From Endocalyx cinctus (Eukaryota > Ascomycota > Sordariomycetes > Amphisphaeriales > Apiosporaceae): a DNA stretch of 64,000 nucleotides. The notes under the pieces are model-generated. The model made no database searches. It saw only the letters and a list, made by a program, of their open reading frames with translations, and had not been told where the DNA came from. The stretch covers positions 2,110,019 to 2,174,018 of the forward strand of contig BCKC01000007.1 of NCBI GenBank assembly GCA_001600455.1. Reading direction: 5' to 3'. Shown in pieces: positions 1 to 12,842 of the stretch. A program made the translations under genes and the position numbers. Every line of letters begins with the position of its first letter. Within the stretch, counting starts at the first letter, position 1.

Positions 1-438
1 ATATAACATACATATACGTATGCTCCTGTGCCTGTATCTTTGCTAACAACTTCCAAGCAACACAGTAGGTAATGTCTTTTTCATATCTCATCCACATTTA
101 AACATGAATCGAAGAGATACTTTTACACTCTTGGAACATTGTGTTGTTTCCCCTCTTGTTTTTATCTCTATGGTCTACCAAATTTCCCAATGATTGATAG
201 AATGTATATCACTCCACCTCTTTCGTCTTCGAATATTCGATTGCAGGCCTGGCCGAGTAAGGAGAGCTGTCTCTAGTCTCTCGATATTTCCATCCCGGTG
301 TACAATGGTTATGGACGGGCTAAGGAAAGCGTCTAAAATCTAGTAGTATAAAAAATAAGTACAATTCGTGCTTTATGCTAGAATAAAGGCTGCTGGTGCT
401 ATCCAGAAGTCAACCTGTCATCCAACTTCTTCTGTTTT
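1..438. other. 3' flank of the mitochondrial carrier gene, no gene seen
   Basis: AT-rich sequence downstream of the carrier stop codon. No reading frame with coding character and no RNA gene were seen on either strand. Confidence 0.5.
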
Positions 439-1822
439 TCATAAATTCACGGGTTCTTGTGGTTTCAGCCCCACCAAGAAATCTCGTGTCATTTCAAAAC
501 TCAACCAGTTAGCCGCCATGCTAGGGGCGACTTTTAGTAGGTTGGGGAAAAGGCCTTTGTATAGCCCTCGTACGCCTTCTTGGGTCACGATAACCCGGAT
601 AGCGTCAGATATCGACTTGTATTGGTAACCCATACCGGACATGGTATTAATCTGGAATCTTCGTCGTAATACATCACTACATCACTCCCATGTTAACAGC
701 AGTTCGGCGGAGTTCGCGATGATGAAATCTACTCACAAGGGATATGTGCAAGTCTGAGCCACAGCGCCAGAAATAGCACCAGCAAGTAGTTTTCGCATCG
801 CGCTCGGGTTTTTGTCTCCTTCAGGAGTTAGGTGCTTTCGTACCAGCTCGTATGTCATAAAGTTTAGACCGACCTAGCAGCCCAATCAACCGTCGTTAAC
901 GCCTCTGCAGACCGTCATGGGGAATAGGGAACATACGTATGGGGCTACTCCTGCAACCGTAGGTATTATACCGCGATATAAAGCCGATATACCACCCTCC
1001 TGCTTATACATTTCGAGCATTGTCGTCCACATGCCGGGAAGTTGGTCTCTCGGAGTATTGCCCAGCGCGGCAAAAGAGGCTGTTTGAATCGAAAGTCGCG
1101 TGCGCACGATATCGAGTGGGTATGTGAAAAAGACCGAAGTGATACCTGCAATACCACCGCACACCAATCTTTCGATATGGTTCATCACATAGCCTTCTTT
1201 CGTCTCGAAAAAGTGCTGTGACTTCCAGTCAGCACGGTCCAATACATCATAGGATCCACTTTCAAGATTTTTTCCCCCTCCTTTTTCAACCCGGGCCTAG
1301 CAATATATTTCCTCAGACACGGGCAGACGGGGTAGGTAGCTTACTCTCTTATACAGGTTATAACTACCGAACTGGACAGCGGAGTACGGGACAATACGAA
1401 TGCAATTGGTACCGTTTCCGCGCATGAAACCTCTCCAACCTTCCTCCTGCCACATCTTGCCGAGGGCCTTGCCCACCGATAACTTATACTCGTTGTGGCC
1501 GGCGCTTTGGACTTGGAACAGGATCTTTAGGCGTTCGAGCGGCGATACGACGGTTCGGGAGACGGCGCCGGCTACGCCTCCGGCGCAGAAGGAGGCGGCG
1601 ATCGGCTGAGAGACGAAGTCTTTGGCCTGCGCGAGTTTACCTATATTGGCATACCCAGCCTTGACGACATCCTCCGGGTTCTATATATACAAGAAAAAAT
1701 CATATGGTGTTAGCGGGGAACTGTAGCAGAAAGTGTGGCATAGCATAGCATAGCATAGCATGCAACGACCAAAGGAAAACCCAATTGTTGAATATTGACA
1801 GGAGCAGACATACGGTCGTCAT
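439..1822 (-). CDS. Mitochondrial carrier family protein (YPR011C-like)
   Basis: Five exons on the minus strand: 1814-1822, 1345-1680, 937-1215, 737-873 and 439-676. They join to 332 codons, and all junctions are GT-AG and keep phase. The first exon holds only three codons (Met-Thr-Thr). The protein has the three-fold solute carrier layout, each repeat with a PX[DE]XX[RK] signature: PLERLK (about residue 50), PLDIVR (about 148) and PFDVLR (about 253). It should be a six-helix carrier of the mitochondrial inner membrane. The conserved segments resemble the fungal group that includes yeast YPR011C, reported to move adenosine phosphosulfate and PAPS; that substrate is an inference from family resemblance. 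Length (332 aa) is normal. Another adenine-nucleotide or CoA carrier subfamily remains possible. Confidence 0.92.
1738..1762. repeat. Pentanucleotide microsatellite in carrier intron 1
   Basis: Five-base unit CATAG repeated about four to five times within the 133-nt first intron of the carrier gene. Confidence 0.8.
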
Positions 1823-3698
1823 ATTGAAATCTCGGGCAGGGTAGCTTGCATAAAGAGGTTTTTTTGCGTCGCGACAAGGAAAAGATGGGATTTTGGGGTA
1901 ATGGTGGTTGAAATCGATAAGAGCTTTTTAGCAGCTTTTGGAGGTTCGGCGTTCGGGGCGAGGGAGCCTCAAGGATACATCTAAGAGTTTCCTTTCCTCA
2001 CTTCCTTATTTAGGGAAAGTTTCTCGGGTCGGAGTAAAAGGGAATAACGATATTTCGATATAGATTACTACAACGTAGTTTTGTATTAAATAAAAGTTGG
2101 CAGTAGTTCGGACGACATAGTCGAGCTCTCAGGCACAAATTGGAGGATCAACATAGAGTAGACAGGCTAAGGAGGTATGCGCAAAGAGGGTTTGTTATTC
2201 TCAGAAGTTACGACGGTTGTTCAATAAGTAACGAGTCATTAGATTCTGATCGGAAGCTTGCGAAAGAGGACATGAAAAATCTTAAAGAGAGAATAACGAG
2301 TGTACAAAGTAAATTAAGAATCAAATAATGAGAATGTAATAATTTGTAATGAATTCTATATGTAATTGCAAAGGGAAAATAGAGAGAGAGAGAGAGAATT
2401 ATGGAGGGATCAGGTCTATCTAGCAATTGAGGGTTTGGTATTGTAATAGGGATATGTAGTCCCGCCAACTAATACGGGCCCAGGGATTAAATAAAAAGTG
2501 AACAACTACGCTACATATATTTATTTGTAGGTGACGAAAGAAAATAAGATGCACAGTACATCACTTTATTAGATTAGATCAGATCAGATGCTATGCAGTG
2601 GCTGAATTTGAAGCTGACATACGGTGTATTGGTTGGTACTTGAACAATCAAATTATTAGAATATTTATTATTATTGCTCACCGTCCTTTTTTTTAAATTT
2701 AGTACAAGCAGGCTTGGACTATGTAACCCCCAATCTAAAAAGGTATCCTGTTCATACGTCACGAGATAGTAGACTGGAGCTCAAAAGACCACATCTTTTG
2801 ATCTTGGGCACACGACCAAAATGATTTGAAATTGACGTTATTAACAATGAAATTCAGTATTCAAAGAAGCTTGAATTATTTACTCTTTCAACGTAGCAGT
2901 TATCAAGTAAATGGATGAAACGAAACATGCCTACTACCTAGGTATTCAGGTACTTTACTTAGCTGATGATAATGAAGATCTGACTGGTTAAATAAGGGAG
3001 GATTGGGTAGTCAATAGGAATTTCAGTTATGTTTTATTTAGTAATGACGTGACCAAACATAAAACTTGGTAGAACTTTACCTGCCCAGGCCATTAGAAAA
3101 AGAAACAATTCCCCTTCTTCGGTTATGATCGGTTGATGTGCCCGGGCTAGATCGGAAGCCCGTTCATTGTCGAAGTCGGAGATCAATTTTATATGGATCC
3201 GATCCATCTATCAGCTATCATGGAAACGTGATTCTTAATCTGGATTCATCAAGATTTAGGATATTGGGGTCATCGTGTGATATGAACACCTTAGAATCAA
3301 GCACCGAGTCAAAAATTTCATACAACAAAAAACATACGAAACTTTATGTTATCTATTTATTCACTAGAGTAATATGAAGCTCCTGGTTTTTAGATGCGAA
3401 ATTGCTATCTAATCTAGGCACAGCCCGAATCCCGCTTTCAACAGGACGGCAAAAGCAGTATTAACAACATGACGTTTTTACTTCGACAACCCTACCATTG
3501 ACATTATCGAGATTATGTGCTCATCGTCTCGCGCTCTTCATCGTTGGCGTATCGTCGGTTCGGAACTAAAAAATGAGTGACAACCCAGTCAAGAAACTCG
3601 GAGCAAACTGCCCACCGCGACAGGTAAGAAGACATTTTGCTAATAATCCGAATGCATACCATGTACCAGAACCGACCGACTAGCCGTCTTTGCTTGAT
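1823..3698. other. AT-rich intergenic spacer
   Basis: Holds the upstream region of the carrier gene and the 3' flank of the SR gene. It contains a short (GA)n tract at 2381-2397. Short reading frames here lack coding character, except a possible spliced micro-ORF at 3573-3752 (see findings). Confidence 0.5.
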
Positions 3699-4994
3699 TT
3701 AATCAGCGACATCCAAGTCATCGTGCTGAGGAGGGGGACTTTCAACGGCTAGGAAGACATCTTATGTTAGTACAGTCAGGTTTAAATCTAGATGGATATT
3801 CTGTCAACTTACCCTTGCGATCTTCACCATTGGTACCATTATCGCGACGGTCACGGTCATCACGATCGTCCCGATCTCTATCGCTAGATCTAGAGTGTAA
3901 GTCTGAGTTACAGTTCTTCCTTATAAAATTTTTTCTTCTTTCTGTTAAATGTGAGATGGGGGACATACCGTGTATCAGGGCTACGAGAGCGATCACGAGT
4001 GTCCCGACGTTCACGGTCGTAGTCTCGGTCTCTGTCGCGATCACGTCGGTCGTCCTTGCGTGGTGAGTAGTCACGGGTGCTGCGACGAGGAGAAGGAGAA
4101 CGTCCACGACGAGGAGAACGGCCACCACGACCACCGTCGCGTCGGTCACGGTCACGTCCAGAATCAAACCGCCATGATGCCGACGGTGGAGTGCGGGCCC
4201 ACTATGTACATGTTAGTTGGGTTACAGAGGACCTTCAAAGTTAGGTGTATAAGGAATAAGGTAGCTTACCTCGATCTTCAAGAGATCATCACGACCAATG
4301 CGCTTATTATGCATCTCATAGTAAGCATCGTCAGCATCACGTCGGTCCTCATACTCGACAAAAGCGAACCTGTCGAAAGAAAAAAAAATTAGATCTTGAA
4401 TATAGTTAGGCGTGACGAATCAACTTACAGTCGGCTGCTGGCAGATCGCGGAGCCGGAATGTCGCAACGTACTAGACGACCATAGCTAAATGGTTTAACA
4501 TGTCAGCAATCACACAGAAAGAATTTCACCTGCCAGAAACGCTTCGCATCGTGTGCCGATAGCTCCGAATTCCCATCACGGTTGATGGGTCGAATTGGCG
4601 CGATGCATCTGATATTCATGTTGAAAACGAACGACCGCTCGATCGAAGGATTATTATTTTTTGGGGGGAGTGCTGAGATAGTAAGGAGGACGAGGAAGGT
4701 AACAGCGAATATCGTATATAGATAGGTATATAGATATTTGGTTATAAGAAGAATACGACTCGAGGACTCGACGAAGCCGAGAACGACGGGGAGGGAGCAT
4801 AGCCGTGGGAGGAGGACGAGGAAGGAAGAGACAGGTGACATCGGACACCGTTATCATAGGACGGACGATCGATCGATTTCACCGACGATGATGATACTTT
4901 GGTTGACATACCGTTCGAATTCGTAGGCTAGGTCACGAGCGCGCGTGCCATGGCTAAAGCCAGTCACGTAAAGGGTGGTACCACCTCGAGACAT
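3699..4994 (-). CDS. srp1: SR-family RNA-binding splicing factor (Srp1-like)
   Basis: Six exons: 4912-4994, 4429-4485, 4270-4369, 3969-4201, 3813-3889 and 3699-3748, giving 199 aa. A single RRM fills roughly residues 5-80: the RNP2-like strand is TTLYVTGF and the RNP1-like strand is RLFAFVEY. It is followed by a basic, RS/RD-rich tail (RSPRRGRSPSPRR, then RD dipeptides) and an acidic end. This is the layout of SR proteins, which bind pre-mRNA and help define splice sites in the nucleus. Intron 1 is 426 nt, much longer than other introns here. The last junction has two possible in-frame acceptors (3761 and 3749). I chose the second because a TACTAAC branch site lies about 17 nt before it, but only about 5 nt before the first. 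Exon 5 also has an alternative acceptor 6 nt downstream. Confidence 0.88.
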
Positions 4995-5519
4995 TGTCGA
5001 ATTATTATTCAATATAGAAAAAGAAAGAAGAAGAAGAAAACAGACAAAGGGGGAAATAGATGAAATGATAGATGAAATGATATTACAATTTACAGATGAT
5101 GGTGGAAGGGGATGCTTTTTGATGATCACCCAACTCGGTCAAATGTAATGTTTTTGGCAAAGTTAAAAATTGAGGAAAAGATTGATTTGATTAATCAGGT
5201 GGTTAGCTACAGCTGCTTGAAGAAAATGGGTCTAGTAAAGTCTCGGAGAAACAATAATGCGGCTAAGCATTATGACGTAGCGAATGAAAAAAAAAAAAAA
5301 AAAACGGTTAATTCGCTATCAAATTAAGCTAGGAATCCATTTCTAGAATATCATTCAATATAACGATAACCGCATTACCTGACCAGAAAACCCTTTCTTT
5401 ACGCGTAACGCCAAACTGATCCCATAGCGAAAGGTAATGGATATGGATATTCTTTTCCCATCATTCCCAGTGCTTCCCCTTCAAGTAACTGCTAAATGTA
5501 GAATATATCCTCTTGTTCA
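4995..5519. other. Spacer between SR gene start and sterol acyltransferase end
   Basis: Upstream region of the SR gene and 3' flank of the acyltransferase. It contains an 18-base A tract at 5287-5304. No gene seen. Confidence 0.5.
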
Positions 5520-8273
5520 TCAGAGGATTAGATACAAACTGCAGAGTAGACTAGGTCCTGTAAATAAACCCATCCAGAAAATCACATTTCCTAGTATTTT
5601 TCTTCCCCTGAGCCACCTAGTTCTGCTAAGCCGGACCAAGGGTAACTGGAACATCTGCAAAGCGAGGAGGTAACCTCGTAACTTCTTGAAGATACACCAC
5701 ACTATGAGTTTCCACGAAATTAGTTTTCAAGTAAAGAAGACGAAAAGCAATTCAAGTGGCATGTTTATTAACTTACTGATAAGCTCATGTATGCATGCCG
5801 ATAAAAAGAAGGTGATGAGAGTTGCCGTATGTTTGTTAATGTGCATCGAAGAAATGGAGCTGTGGTATACGTGACGCAAGAGGAAATTATGAACCGGCCG
5901 GTTCCAATCTCGCGCGTACTGGTCCCAAGATACTAAGTGCGGGAAAATCATCAGTCTGACACTATAACATGGGCGTGAGAGAAGATGGGCAGGTAGATAC
6001 GCACCACTGTTCCACCACGCATCATAGAAGCTTCGGTCGGCAAAATACGTGAGTTCGGCCAATATGTTTAAGACAGTTTCCCAGATCAAGTACCACGCCA
6101 ACTATACAAAATTGAGGCGGCGGGGGGAAGATCAAAGCCGCATTAGCAAGCAACCCTTAAATTTAATAACCGCGTAAAAAAAAAAAAAAAAAAGGTAAAT
6201 GCTATGTAATAACACTTACCAAATACTCCATCATAAACGGGAAGAACAGGTCAAGGAGCATCCAGGGAAATTCGCGAAACCTCTCGGCCGTCGTGAGGCC
6301 CTCTTCTTTCATCTCGACCGTCCTCACGACGATGGGATAGATAAACGTCTGGGAGACTACGATCATGGCGAAAATGATGCCGAAGGTGGCGACCGCCTTC
6401 TCGGCCACGTAGTTCCAGTTGATGCTTTCGGATCGCGGATACTGCAGCTCGTATACCACCGTCGGGAGGACGATGTATTCGTAGTGATTCGCGAACGTCA
6501 GGTTGTAGGGGTAGTAATGCGTTGAATCCGTCGCTTTGCCTTTCAAATCATCGGCTAAGGCGTCCATTTCCCACCTGGATATATATTATTAGTATGAGCA
6601 TCATGAGTACATATTTCGTGTCGTTTTTTTCTTCTTCTATCCAAAGATAAATTCGACTTGGCCTTACTTCATCAGTCTCTCAAATAGCCGGACCTGCTCA
6701 AAGTCAAGTGGCTCGCCCGACTCGATGGCGCGAGAAATATTCTCGATATCGTTCGTATAGTCATTCGACGAGGACAACCTTCTCTTGTCCTGGTATTCCG
6801 CCGCCGAAGATGGGGGATTATTCAGATGCGACGTAGAAAAGGCCGGTATTCTCGGGCTCGTGGCCGAAGTAGGCGAAATCGCCGGCGTGATGTGTTCCAG
6901 CTGCTTTAATTTAACTTCCAAGTTCTTGCGTTTCTTGTACACCGTCGAGAGGTGGCCGTTGTAGAATGCGTAAGAGTGCTGCTTCATCAACATCACGAGC
7001 CCGTGCAGCACGAAAAAGACGGTATGCGTCCATGGCCAGTCCCTGATTAGAGTCCACCCGACGAAGCTCGCGATAAATACGGATTGCCAGATCTAAATCA
7101 CGTAAGTAATTCGAGTATAGGTTTATTTAAAAGATTAACGTATATACTAGAAAGGTGGGGGATCCATACGTTTTGTATAATCCATCCTGAACGATCCCAA
7201 GCGATGTAGTCATAAAAGACCAACCGCTGCAAGATCCAGCTCACTCCGGTAAGTCCGCACATAACACCATCCGAGATCAAAAGAACGAGAACTGATTTGG
7301 TTTAGGGCATCATCGTTAGTTATGTTTCAAATATATATATATATCAACTTGTTTATAAGGGGGATAGAAAAAATAAAGTTATTTACTTACCATCCCTCCT
7401 AAACATAACTTTCATAATCGGATTCGTCCCCAGGGGGCTCCCTGTATCCCTCCAATTATAAACTCCGACCCGGAATATGAGCAGCGATACGGAGATCCAG
7501 AAGAGCACGTAAAACCCGTAAAACGGGCTGGTGGCCGCGGCCTGGTTCCGGGTGTCGAAAGTGGAGAATTTCCGGGTGAAGATCAGATCTCGGATCCGCT
7601 CTCTACCCCCGGCACCAGCGCTTGTATTCTCCGGGGAATTGGATTTTCTCCTTTCCTATATACGCACTTAACTTTCGATCTCTTTAAAAAAGGTTTTTTT
7701 TTCCCCCAAAAACTTCAAGAAATGTATATACTCCTTTTCTGAAATTCCTAAGGAGAAGACAGGGCTCGGAAGCAGGGGAGAAAAAAAAAAGGGGGGGGGG
7801 GAACTCACCCTCTCCAAACCCCTCCTCAAAATCTCCCTCAACTCTGTATCATCCGCCGCGACGACATAAGTCTTCTTACCCTTCCCATTCGCCTTTCCCC
7901 TGCCCTTACCTAAACTCCCGGCGCTACCCCTCCTTACGGGACGGTCGTTTTCCTCCGCGCCCGAATCCTGGTTGGACGGATTTTCCAGCGTCAGGATTTC
8001 CGGCGTCGCCATCCCGCCCGTATCGGCATCGTACGGGCCGGTCTTGACGGCGCGTCGCCGTATCAAGACGGATCTAGTAGACGAGAGAAGTCGCTCGTCC
8101 GAGATTTTTTTTTGTGGTTGCTGCTGCTGCTGATACTGCTCGCCGTCACTGTCCGACGGCGTTTCGGGCGGCGCTTTTACCGCTTTTTTGAGCGCCTCGG
8201 CCAAAGCGGATGGGTGCCGTTCTCGCGAGTTACTGGTACTCGAGACCGATGGCTCGGTTTTATTCGTAGGCAT
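5520..8273 (-). CDS. Sterol O-acyltransferase (ACAT/ARE-type MBOAT)
   Basis: Eight exons: 7809-8273, 7391-7655, 7170-7291, 6668-7092, 6220-6574, 6005-6101, 5777-5932 and 5520-5701. They join to 688 aa with consistent phase. The enzyme esterifies sterols with fatty acyl-CoA in the endoplasmic reticulum for storage in lipid droplets. A long polar N-terminus (about 150 residues, with a Gln run) precedes many hydrophobic helices. The family motif FYxxWWN is present as FYDAWWN at residues 569-575. It is followed by WDQYARDWNRPVH and by ACIHEL, whose His (residue 625) matches the MBOAT active-site histidine. A polar insert of about 90 residues lies mid-protein between helices. DGAT1 is the closest alternative, but the region around the WWN motif fits fungal sterol acyltransferases better. 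Confidence 0.93.
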
Positions 8274-9295
8274 GATGATCGCCGATGTTTGCTTGAAGCT
8301 GAATTGTTTCTTAATCCCTGCTTCCCAGAGGATACTCTTGGATTACGAGTGAGCAAGTCAGTTAATGCACAATCTCCTATACGTCTACTTAGGAGAAATA
8401 TGACATCCTTTTATCCACTCATTACGTCCACGAGAAAGAAAATATCCGGCACGGCCTGAGGGAGTGGAGGACCTAGGCACGGCGCCTTTTAAGTCCAAGA
8501 TAATAAATAATGGGTCAAACTTGACAACCGAAAATAGGTGAGGGGGATTTGCCACCAGTGGTTGAATATCCTCGGGAGCTTCGGTTACAGCCTTTGAAAT
8601 ATCCAGACGAAGGGAAATAAAAGCCTCGAGGTGTAAGCATTTATACCAGATAAGCAATGCAGTGAATTTGAGCACCCAGAGTTTACATTAGTTTTCTATG
8701 AAGTCATTTGCTTACTTAGGTTATCTCTTCTCAGAGCTCGTTAAAAATATCTAGATCGCCTCTCACTAAGGATCCTTATAATAGGAGATAGTAATACATG
8801 TAAAATAATCATTTAACACTCATAAGGAGGTTTAAGTATAGATCTATTTAGGGAAAACTATCTGACCACAAACTTCTGAGCTTATTTCGAGATTTGAGTG
8901 AGAATCAGTCGACGTAATGTCAGCAAGGATCATAGCTGTGCCACAGATGGCTATGGAAAGCCGTACCGTACCGTTTTTTTAGAGTGGGGTATCGTCACAT
9001 TATACTACGTTGACTGGTATCTCCATGACATACGTTTACGCTCATATGTTGATCTAAATTGTCGATCTCCCCAAGCTGAAGGGCGGATGGTAATTTAGAC
9101 ATTTGGATCTTTCTGAAAATATGTACTTTTTCGAACTGGCATGCAAACAATTCTTTACGAACTAATGAAGACCATCAGTTTTTTAAAAGAAGCTTAAAAA
9201 TACGAGTAATCGTTAAACCTCCCGACTTTTCTAGTAACCTGAACCCTTTTTCTTCTCCGTAAACTTATTGATTGATCTACACTCTCCTAATTTAC
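8274..9295. other. Intergenic spacer
   Basis: Upstream region of the acyltransferase and 3' flank of fimbrin. No coding frame, RNA gene or repeat recognised. Confidence 0.5.
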
Positions 9296-11462
9296 TCATT
9301 GCATTCGCTCATAAGTCGCCATCAGTGAACCTAAAAGAAAGAGTGGTTAGTTTAATTTTTTTTTTTAAGCCATCGAATATGAACATAGGGGTATAATGAA
9401 TACGTACCAATAAAGGTGGTGACCAATCTGCTTCGAACTTGGGAGATATCTTCCGGCACCAGCCAAATAGTTGCACCCATCTTTCTCGCGATACTGATAC
9501 TGAGCTTGGCGTTCAAGTATGCTTCCTCCTCGGTGCGTCCAGAATTGACAAGATCGTAGTCAACGTAGCTGCTCTTCATTCCGTTAAGCACATCCAGGAA
9601 GAAGACACCGCTGCCGATGGCCGGGTCTTTGAAAGATCGAATAGTCGTGTTGCGGCCGCCCTTGCGGGACATTTCATTTGCCCATTTCACCATTTCGGTA
9701 TCGGTGATTTCTCGCTTTCCTAGACGCTGAGCCAAAGCGGAAAGCGTCAGTGTAATATCTTTTCGCATGAGCTGCCATACGAGGCCGAGGGTCAGCATTT
9801 TCTGTCCGTCCGTGATATCGGCACCTTGGATGCCCACTAGCGAGAAGCCATTCTGTTTTCCAAGTTCGACGGCGTAGTTCGTGTTCTCGACAGCTTTGAA
9901 TCTCATGAGCTCGTTACCATTTGCCGGCCTCCGGTTAACGTGGCGCCAGTTCACCGAACCTTTAATGACCTTGTCGTAAGCCTGTAGCAGAATAGTACCA
10001 TCGCGGAGGTCGTCAAAGAACGAGACCACGGCAGGCTGCACGTCGAGACTGTTGAGCCATAAAGTGAAGACTCTGGCTTCTCGCTCGCCCTCGGCATCGA
10101 AGTCCTCGACCTCTTGTTTCTCCTCTTCGGTGATGGGGTCCAGGCAAGGGTGGGTGTTGAACAGGTTGGCAACGAAAGCCAAGTTTAGCTTGGGGTTACC
10201 AGCCACCAACGAGGTAGGCGTCAAGAATTTTCGGCATCCAAGCTTGTCAGCATCGACAAGAACTTCCTCTGCTCGCTGCAACAGATCTCGGGTTTGTAGA
10301 GGGGCTCGACTGCAACCGTAATCGCGTCCGATCTGCGCAAGCAAGACGGCGTAGTTCTCTCCGTCTTTGACATCGGTTGAGAAATTGTTGACCCTACGTT
10401 GCCAACCAGCCGCCTTGAGATGATAATTGAACCATCGCAGGAGAATCTGCTCGGGAGGCAATCGCAAGAACTGTTCTAGCGTCTCGTCTTCTTCGAGCAG
10501 CCGGTAGAGCTCCGGATGTAACTTGATATCGATCTTTCCTAGCAAACCTCTCCGGATAACCTGCCAGATCAAGCCAAGAATAAGATGTTCACGGACCTCG
10601 ATGATGTCACCGCTGCCAATGTTTACTACCGAACAGCCGATACCTTTTGCGGATTCAATGACGATGTTGTTGTTCTCCGTCATGTGGAATGCGTTTAGCT
10701 GCTTTATCTTTCTACCGGGTATGTTCATGACACGTTCGTCAATGGTATCCGGTACGCTGTCGTTGATAAGCTTGGCCAGCACCAGACCGTCCTTGCATTC
10801 GTCGAACATCTCGAACGTATCGGTCGGAAAGGGCAGACGGCTTCCGATGTCGGGATCGCCAGCTAGGACGGCGTTGATGTGGCGAGTAAATTCAGTTCGC
10901 TCATCTTCGTTAATAGTGTGGGTGATGTTGGCATTGGAGCCCTGTACGTGAATCTTGCCGACGCTTCCTTTGGAAACGTGCCCGCCCGTTCTCTGAGCTA
11001 CGACGCCCGGTTGAGCAGGCGCAGCACCCCCTGTATGCATGCGTTTTTGTGCGGGCGAGGAATCACGGAGTTTTGCAATGAGCTACAAGAGACAGGGAAA
11101 CATTAGCACCGACTTCATTTCGTGTCTGCGTGTAGCGCGACTTACCCCGACATAATCTTCTAATTCTACCCTACGAGACGAGTCAAGCTCGACTTCCTTC
11201 AAGGCTTGTCTTACGACATCGTATGGTTTATGTTCGGTCTGCTGTGTGGCCTTAATTGCGGTGGCTTCGTCGATATAACCCTTGTCGTCTACATCGAGTT
11301 TGCGGAAGGCATCGCTCAAGGAGAAAATGTCGCCTTGTTGGAATTGAGGGTATTTCCTGGTCACCCGCCATTGGGTTAGTTATGTATCCTTCTTAAGAGA
11401 ATTCTGACTGAAGATATAAGTATAATCGAGAATATTTACCTCTGAAGTTTGATAACGTTCAT
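9296..11462 (-). CDS. sac6: Fimbrin/plastin actin-bundling protein
   Basis: Four exons: 11440-11462, 11146-11356, 9408-11082 and 9296-9330. They join to 647 aa. The 23-nt first exon (Met-Asn-Val-Ile-Lys-Leu-Gln) and the 35-nt last exon were recovered from splice signals. The N-terminal EF-hand-like region contains DVDDKGYIDE. It is followed by four calponin-homology domains arranged as two actin-binding domains (roughly residues 120-380 and 390-640), as in yeast Sac6 and animal plastins. Fimbrin crosslinks actin filaments in cortical patches and cables and supports endocytosis and polarised growth. Length and domain order are normal for the family, and nothing is missing. Confidence 0.97.
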
Positions 11463-12842
11463 GACTGGATGGTTTTGCGCCTCTTTAAACTTGAAATTTG
11501 ATCTTTTCTTTATATTTGAACTCTTTTCTATGAGGAGAAGAGTATACGGCTCCTTAATTGTGTCGCTAAATGGGAGACGGACTTGGAATGAAAGAGAAAA
11601 ATGTAGGATGAAGACACTGATGGAAATATTTTGATCTGAGAGTAATTACTTTGGTGACAAGTTAAAAGTAAGATGTAATGTTTTCTTTCGCGACAATCAT
11701 TTCAAATATAAAGTACCAAAAGGATTTGGTTATGACGATTGAATTGAAATATGGTAAGATTAGGCTGTCAGCCAACGATGCTGCTAGAAACAAAACTTGG
11801 TGGGGGAGGGGAGTTTCAGTGCAAAATGGCCATGCTGCCATGCCGCCATGCCGCCATGCCATGTTGGGGGCTCTCATTGCCTCTGATGTAATGCTTGGCA
11901 AATCAGTCTAAGAATGGTAATAGCCCTGTACGTAGTACATACTACATAGTAATAAATAAGAACACTTGAACACAAGCCACAATTATTTGCGTAACCATCC
12001 AACGTAGCTGCATTAGGCATCATTTTTTGAAACCTGTCAGCCTATTAGGTTGCTATATTTTAGGTCGTTTGACCCCCTAAACAATACCGCTGATTGAACC
12101 ATCGTAAAAAGACCTAACGAGTTAGGCTTCCCTATTAATTACTGTAACAGAAAATAAAAGAAGTTGGTCGAATGACTTTTGGATATAGTATTATATATTG
12201 GATATTGGATATAGGATATAGGATATAAATATGTAAGATCTACACTCTCTTGTTAAGAATATCTACTGTGTAGTGTATTAGGAACCCAAGAAATGCTGTG
12301 CCTGGCGTAGCCAAGAAATACCAAGAGAATTGTAAAATTATCTCGGCATGAACATCAGAATCCATCCATCCTGACTCGCTTTTCATTCGCCTGGTCGAAC
12401 CTCAAATCAACATCATTTCAACATCGTTCAAAAAAAAAAATGATATAGCTGGTTACGGGTATATGAACAGAAAAGCGTAAAAGACGAGCAAGTATTACTG
12501 TATTCTTTACGGAGTACAGTTGTAAGGTTTGGCGGGGATCGACCCTGGTATTTTGTGTGGCCCTCTTGCCCCAGGAACTACGTGCGGCGCAGGTAGCGTA
12601 GCTAACGTGATATATCGATACTGTACACCAAGATAAATCTGATCATCGTCAGATTTGCCAATGAGCGTATCGTTGATTTTTGTTTTTGGAATTATCTCGG
12701 CCGTGGTCCGAGATAGCGCGATCCTCTAGTATATTCTCGACCGGTGGGTCCAACTCTTACGGATATGCGGATATAAATGGCGTTATAAAGTATTTTGATT
12801 AATGGTCAATTAAATATATATATTTTTTTCTTCTTAGTTTTT
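11463..12842. other. Intergenic spacer with short tandem repeats
   Basis: Upstream region of fimbrin and 3' flank of the Pth11-like gene. A GCCATGCC-type tandem repeat lies near 11829-11864 and a GGATAT-type repeat near 12190-12228. No gene seen. Confidence 0.5.

Noticed and set aside
3742..4167. 141-aa minus frame reading through SR-gene introns
   Set aside because: It crosses clear GTATGT and GTAAGT donors. The spliced model gives an RS/RD tail and acidic end instead.
11829..11864. GCCATGCC tandem repeat as a CRISPR-like array
   Set aside because: Units are contiguous without spacers and the genome is eukaryotic. It is a plain microsatellite.
12520..12600. Possible tRNA on the minus strand (GGTCGATCC)
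   Set aside because: B-box lacks one conserved base and the D arm and acceptor stem are absent.
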